A stretch of 64,000 nucleotides of DNA from UBA940 sp045613745 (lineage in GTDB: Bacteria; Bacteroidota; Bacteroidia; Bacteroidales; Rikenellaceae): positions 1 to 64,000 of the forward strand of contig JAZLBP010000001.1 in the NCBI GenBank assembly GCA_045613745.1. The letters are read 5' to 3'. Position numbers and translations under genes: made by a program. The notes below the pieces were generated by a model that worked only from the letters and a program-made list of their open reading frames with translations, was not told the origin of the DNA and ran no database searches. Below are positions 59,576 through 64,000 of the stretch, piece by piece. Positions within the stretch are counted from its first letter, which is position 1. Every line of letters begins with the position of its first letter.

Positions 59576-62515
59576 ATGCCAAAATTCCTATCAAAAGTAC
59601 TGCTGGCGCTGATGTTCGCCCTGCCTATCACAGCCTTCGCCCAAGAGCGAGTGACTGTGAGCGGAAAGGTTACATCTGCCGAAGACAAACAGCCGCTTAT
59701 CGGTGTGACGGTAGTCACCGAAACACTCAGCGGTATGAGTACCCAACTTGACGGAACCTATTCGGTGCAGGCTCCCGCCGGAACCAAACTGACGTTCCAA
59801 TATATCGGTTTCAAAACCGTTGAATACCTTGTGCCCACCGGCTCGCAAGCCGTGACCTACAACCTCGAAATGGAGAGTGAGGCCGAGCTTGTGGACGATG
59901 TGGTGGTTATCGCCTATGGTGTCCGCAAAAAGGGCACTGTGGCCGGTTCGGTAGCAACGGTCAACACCGCAAAAATCGAAGACACCCCCACTGCGGCTTT
60001 CGACCAAGCACTGCAAGGTCAGGTAGCAGGTCTGTCGGTGTTGTCGAACACCGGTGAGCCCAGCGCCTCGGCCACAATGCAAATCCGTGGTGTCAACTCG
60101 ATTAACTCAGGAACCGAGCCTCTGTATATCCTTGACGGCGCACCCATCTCGGCAAGCGACTTCAACACCATCAACCCCTCGGACATTGCAACCCTCAACG
60201 TCTTGAAGGACGCTGCATCGACCTCGATTTATGGTGCTCGTGCTGCAAACGGTGTGGTTGTAATCACCACCAAGAAGGGACGCATCGCCGACCGACCCAA
60301 AATCCAATTCCAAACCCAAGTAGGTTTCTCGCAAGCCAACGCCGAGAAGTGGGACCTTATGACCACTGCCGAGCGTATCAAATACGAGAAGGAGATTGGA
60401 ATGACCGACGGTCAAAACTACGATGTATTGAGCCAAACCGACGTAAGCTGGATGGATGTGGTGTTCAACCCCCGCGCGCTGCTGCAAAACTACGAGCTGG
60501 CGGTGTCGGGTGCTGACGACAAAACCAACTACTACATCTCGGGTGGCTACTACAACCAAGACGGTACTGCGGTAGGTTCGGGCTTCGAGCGCTACTCGCT
60601 GCGTGCCAACTTGGAGCGTAAGGCTGCCGAGTGGCTCAAAATCAGCAGTAATACTATGCTGAACTTCCAGAACATCCAACAAGCTGACGAGGGTGCCTAC
60701 ACTCTGGTTACCCCCATCTCGGCAGCTCGTTTTATGATGCCCTACTGGAACCCCTACAATGCCGACGGCTCGTTGGCATCAATCAACAACGGCACTTGGA
60801 AAGGTAACGGCCAAAACCCGCTCGAATGGCTGGAAAACAACCCGCTGACCTTCAAGAAATACAAAATGATGGAGACCGTTGCCGCCGAGGCAACCCCCAT
60901 CAAGGGTCTGACCCTGCGTTCGCAATCTTCGGTTGACTACTCGCACTCAACAGGCTTTGCACAATCTTTCCCGAGCTATGCTCCCAACCAAGGACAAGGC
61001 TCGGCATCGCGTAGCTCGACCGACAACTACACGCTGACAATGACCAACACCATCAACTACGAGTTTGATGTGAACAAAGACCACTCGTTCAACTTCCTTG
61101 TGGGTCACGAGGGTATCAACTACCACTACGAGGCTTTCAGCGTTTCGACCGCAGGACAGAACAACGATGCTCTGACCAATGTCACCACCGCAACCCGCGC
61201 AACGGGCTGGGATGACACCACCGACTCGGACTACGGCTTCCTGTCGTTCTTTACTCGTGGCGAGTACAACTACAAGAACCGCTACTTTGCCGAGGCAGCT
61301 CTGCGTACCGACGCATCGTCGCGTTTCGGTAAGGCTAACCGCTGGGGTGTGTTCTGGTCGGCAGCATTCATGTGGAACCTTCGCAACGAGGACTTCCTCG
61401 CGGACGCATCGCGCTGGTTGACCAACGCCCAACTGCAACTCTCGACAGGTACCTCGGGTAACTCAACAATCCCCAACTACGAGCACCTCGCACTGATTGG
61501 CGGTGGCCTCGACTATGTGGGCGATGCAGGTCTGGGACTGATGCAACCCGGTAACGACCAACTCGGTTGGGAGAAACCCTGGACCAGCAACCTCGGTATC
61601 CACGTTGGTTTCTGGAACCGACTGAACGTTGACTTGGAGATGTACTACAAACGCACCAGCGATATGCTGATGTCGGTACCCAAGCCCTTCTCGACCTCGG
61701 GATTCGGCTACTACTGGGACAACGTGGGTGTGATGGTCAACAAGGGTGTCGAGTTGAGCGTAAACGCAACTGCCATCGCAGTGAAAGACTTCTCGTGGAC
61801 CATCAACGCCAACTTCTCGTACAACGACAACAAAATCACCGAACTCTACAACGGTGTTACCGAGTATGAGAACTCGGGTGCCTACACCAAATACGTTGTG
61901 GGTGAGTCGCTCGGTCAGTTCTACATCAACCGCTATGCAGGTGTGAACCCCGCAAACGGTGACGCTCTGTGGTACGACAAGAAGGGCAACATCACCACCG
62001 AGCTGCGCGACGAGGACAAAGTTCTCATCGACAAGAGCTATCACGCCCCCTGGCAAGGTGGTTTCGGTACCGCTCTGGCTTGGAAAGGCCTCTCGCTGAG
62101 CGCACAGTTCAGTTGGGTTGCCGACCGCTGGATGATTAACAACGACCGCTACTTCGACGAGTCGAACGGCCGTTTCGCATCGTACAACCAAAGCCGCCGT
62201 CTGTTGGAGCGCTGGAAAGAGCCCGGTGACATTACCGACATTCCCCGCCACGGTGTTTACACCGAGTTCGACAGCCGTCTGTTGGAAGATGCGTCGTTCC
62301 TGCGCCTCAAAAACCTGATGCTCAGCTACTCGCTGCCCCAAAGCGTGCTCCGCAAGAGCAAGGCTTTCAGCGGTGTCCGCATCTATGCGCAAGGTCAAAA
62401 CCTCTTCACTCTGACCAAGTTCTCGGGTCTTGACCCTGAGGGAACTTCGAACATCTATGCTGCACAATACCCGATGGCACGTCAATTCACCTTCGGTCTG
62501 GACTTAACATTCTAA
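59576..62515 (+). CDS. SusC/RagA family TonB-linked outer-membrane transporter
   Basis: 979 residues from ATG 59576; a GTG six bases upstream is in frame but less likely. Signal peptide (LLALMFALPITAFAQE), carboxypeptidase-regulatory-like domain (VSGKVTSAEDKQPLIGVTVV), TonB box region, plug domain (VRKKGTVAGSVATVNT, AFDQALQGQVAGLSVL, MQIRGVNSINSGTEPLYILDG) and a large barrel ending in FTFGLDLTF. It imports glycans or peptides together with the SusD lipoprotein encoded 16 bases downstream. Substrate unknown; no ECF sigma/anti-sigma or hybrid sensor gene lies upstream in the window. Confidence 0.95.
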   Translation: MPKFLSKVLLALMFALPITAFAQERVTVSGKVTSAEDKQPLIGVTVVTETLSGMSTQLDGTYSVQAPAGTKLTFQYIGFKTVEYLVPTGSQAVTYNLEMESEAELVDDVVVIAYGVRKKGTVAGSVATVNTAKIEDTPTAAFDQALQGQVAGLSVLSNTGEPSASATMQIRGVNSINSGTEPLYILDGAPISASDFNTINPSDIATLNVLKDAASTSIYGARAANGVVVITTKKGRIADRPKIQFQTQVGFSQANAEKWDLMTTAERIKYEKEIGMTDGQNYDVLSQTDVSWMDVVFNPRALLQNYELAVSGADDKTNYYISGGYYNQDGTAVGSGFERYSLRANLERKAAEWLKISSNTMLNFQNIQQADEGAYTLVTPISAARFMMPYWNPYNADGSLASINNGTWKGNGQNPLEWLENNPLTFKKYKMMETVAAEATPIKGLTLRSQSSVDYSHSTGFAQSFPSYAPNQGQGSASRSSTDNYTLTMTNTINYEFDVNKDHSFNFLVGHEGINYHYEAFSVSTAGQNNDALTNVTTATRATGWDDTTDSDYGFLSFFTRGEYNYKNRYFAEAALRTDASSRFGKANRWGVFWSAAFMWNLRNEDFLADASRWLTNAQLQLSTGTSGNSTIPNYEHLALIGGGLDYVGDAGLGLMQPGNDQLGWEKPWTSNLGIHVGFWNRLNVDLEMYYKRTSDMLMSVPKPFSTSGFGYYWDNVGVMVNKGVELSVNATAIAVKDFSWTINANFSYNDNKITELYNGVTEYENSGAYTKYVVGESLGQFYINRYAGVNPANGDALWYDKKGNITTELRDEDKVLIDKSYHAPWQGGFGTALAWKGLSLSAQFSWVADRWMINNDRYFDESNGRFASYNQSRRLLERWKEPGDITDIPRHGVYTEFDSRLLEDASFLRLKNLMLSYSLPQSVLRKSKAFSGVRIYAQGQNLFTLTKFSGLDPEGTSNIYAAQYPMARQFTFGLDLTF

Positions 62516-62530
62516 AAACGACTATAACGT

Positions 62531-64000
62531 ATGCTTAGAAGAATCAAAATATGCGTCTGTATGATGGTTGCGGTGTTGGCAACCTCGTGTCTGGACAAAA
62601 TCCCCGGCTCGGCAATCCCCGTCGATAAGGGTATGAAGACATTCAATGACGCCGAACAACACCTTACGGGTATCTACGCCCAAATGAAAAGTAGCTCACT
62701 GTGGAGCGGCTACCTGACCCTGCTGCCCGACATCCAATGCGACTTGGTGTATGCCGTTGACGGCTACTCGAACGCAATGGGTAACTTCTGGCTGTGGGAC
62801 TTCCGCGCCACTTCGAGCGAGATTCAAGCTGTCTATGCAGGTCTGTATAGCATCATCAGCGAGTGTAACTTCTTCCTCGAAAAGGTTGATGGCGTTATCG
62901 CTACCGAGACCAACGACGACAACCTGATTGCACTGGACTTCTACAAAGGTGAGGTCTATACCATCCGCGCTCTGTGCTACTCGGAGCTTATCAAGTGCTA
63001 CTGCGAGGCCTATGACCCCGCAAACGCCCAAAACCAACAAGGTGTGGTGCTGCGTCGCAGCTACTCGAAACCCGAGGAGGCTAAACGCGCATCGCTCTAC
63101 GACTCATACCAAATGGTGTTGAGCGACTTGGACGAGGCCGAGGCTCTGCTGGATGAGGACTACGACTATTACAGCGGCAACTATATGACTCTGGCTGCTG
63201 CGTATGCCCTGCGCGCCCGTACCGCCCTCTATATGGAGGACTGGGAGGCTGCCATCGACTACGCAACCCGCGTTATTGAGCACCCCAACAAGGCATTCTC
63301 GCTGTCGGCTGCCAATACCTACTACACCAACAACGAGACCTACTTCGACTACATCTGGTCGAACGACCTTGCAACCGAGATTATCTGGCAAATCGGTTTC
63401 ACCCCCACCTCGTATGGCGGTGCGTTGGGCCAAAGCTTCTTGGGCTTCAACACCGACTATACCTATTATTATCCCGACTACGTGCCCGCACAATGGGTCC
63501 TCAACCTATATGGTTCGGGTGACGGTCGATACGACTCGTACTTCACCAACCTGCAAACAGGTCACACCCACGGTCTGGCTTGGCCTCTGCTGACCAAGTA
63601 TATGGGTAACGCAACTATGATGAACAGCTACTACATCTATCACGTTGTGTCGCCCAAGGTATTCCGCTTGGCAGAGCTCTACCTGATTCGTGCCGAGGCT
63701 TACTGCCGCAAGACTACTCCCAACTTCGCGGCTGCATCGGCTGACCTGACCACCCTGCGCAAGGCTCGCTTTGCAAACGGTGGCGGCGCAATGAACGTCA
63801 ACAAGGACAACTTCCTCAAGAACATCTCGGAGGAGCGTGTTCGTGAGCTCTATATGGAGGGACACCGTCTGCAAGACCTCAAACGCTGGGGCACCGAGCT
63901 GAACGGCGGCGGCTTCACCCGCACCCCCCAACAAAACTCGCTCACCGAGGGTAGTAAACTCAAAATCTCGGCCGACAATGTTCGTTTCGTGTGGCCCATT
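62531..64000 (+). CDS. SusD/RagB family surface lipoprotein, cut by window end
   Basis: 490 residues are visible from ATG 62531 with no stop before the edge. Lipobox cysteine in VLATSCLDK, then the SusD fold: LSL-type N-terminal region, TPR helices and the typical C-terminal signatures RLAELYLIRAEAY, ERVRELYMEGHRLQDLKRWG and FVWPI. The last motif lies close to the usual end of the family, so only about 10-20 residues are missing. It captures the ligand at the cell surface and closes over SusC. Confidence 0.94.
   Translation, partial: MLRRIKICVCMMVAVLATSCLDKIPGSAIPVDKGMKTFNDAEQHLTGIYAQMKSSSLWSGYLTLLPDIQCDLVYAVDGYSNAMGNFWLWDFRATSSEIQAVYAGLYSIISECNFFLEKVDGVIATETNDDNLIALDFYKGEVYTIRALCYSELIKCYCEAYDPANAQNQQGVVLRRSYSKPEEAKRASLYDSYQMVLSDLDEAEALLDEDYDYYSGNYMTLAAAYALRARTALYMEDWEAAIDYATRVIEHPNKAFSLSAANTYYTNNETYFDYIWSNDLATEIIWQIGFTPTSYGGALGQSFLGFNTDYTYYYPDYVPAQWVLNLYGSGDGRYDSYFTNLQTGHTHGLAWPLLTKYMGNATMMNSYYIYHVVSPKVFRLAELYLIRAEAYCRKTTPNFAAASADLTTLRKARFANGGGAMNVNKDNFLKNISEERVRELYMEGHRLQDLKRWGTELNGGGFTRTPQQNSLTEGSKLKISADNVRFVWPI

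Noticed and set aside
1..64000. tRNA or rRNA genes
   Set aside because: No cloverleaf with a T-loop GTTCGA-type consensus and no rRNA signature was seen by reading, though a tRNAscan/Infernal run would be decisive.

Overview
The window reads as a chromosomal segment of a fairly GC-rich member of the Bacteroidales, most likely near Alistipes/Rikenellaceae (family level is inference). Reasons: Bacteroidota-type promoters (TTTG, about 19 bases, TAnnTTTG) in front of most transcription units, no strong Shine-Dalgarno sites, a SusC/SusD pair, many lipoproteins with Bacteroidota signal peptides, BACON domains, clostripain-family peptidase, DUF4919 and other families typical of this phylum. No tRNA, rRNA, CRISPR array, transposase or phage gene was seen.

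Layout. 1-433: left-pointing promoter region and the leuS promoter. 434-7224: tight operon leuS, yitT-like, metG, ilvE. 7300-10007: fluoride channel gene crcB, an AT-rich pair of unknown membrane proteins, and a metallo-beta-lactamase-fold hydrolase. 10108-13570: small acidic protein, ligA and dapA. 13836-17509: polysaccharide export lipoprotein, Wzc-like tyrosine kinase with a nine-tyrosine tail, small HAD protein. 17585-24393 (minus): four-gene operon for exported proteins: DUF4919 protein, BACON plus C11 peptidase, and two tandem paralogues each with five BACON domains and an endonuclease/exonuclease/phosphatase domain. 24502-34693: sppA, LtaS-like transferase, M23/LysM peptidase, lon, valS. 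34796-41666 (minus): glycosyltransferase, dsbD, unknown lipoprotein, calycin-like lipoprotein, TonB-dependent receptor. 41826-45143: two related lipoproteins, a thioredoxin-fold lipoprotein and folD. 45473-51836: birA, then S9 peptidase, aspartate kinase and M13 peptidase as one unit. 51914-58976: unknown lipoprotein and barrel protein, acyl-CoA synthetase, nhaC, iron alcohol dehydrogenase. 59576-64000: SusC and a SusD cut by the window end.

Most interesting parts. (1) A dispersed non-coding repeat family at 7305-7417, 45153-45468 and 57462-57834, made of terminal hairpins, GC-rich long hairpins, a TATAGAC heptamer and a shared AT-rich core, with two copies filling gaps between convergent genes. 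(2) The BACON surface-enzyme operon with tandem nuclease/phosphatase-like paralogues. (3) A promoter-to-terminator RNA unit at about 55799-55977 just ahead of nhaC, which could be an sRNA or a cis-acting attenuator. (4) A GA-rich triple-hairpin region after the acyl-CoA synthetase gene, and operator-like repeats ahead of that gene and ahead of susC.

All assignments come from reading the translated sequence and known family motifs; no database search was run.
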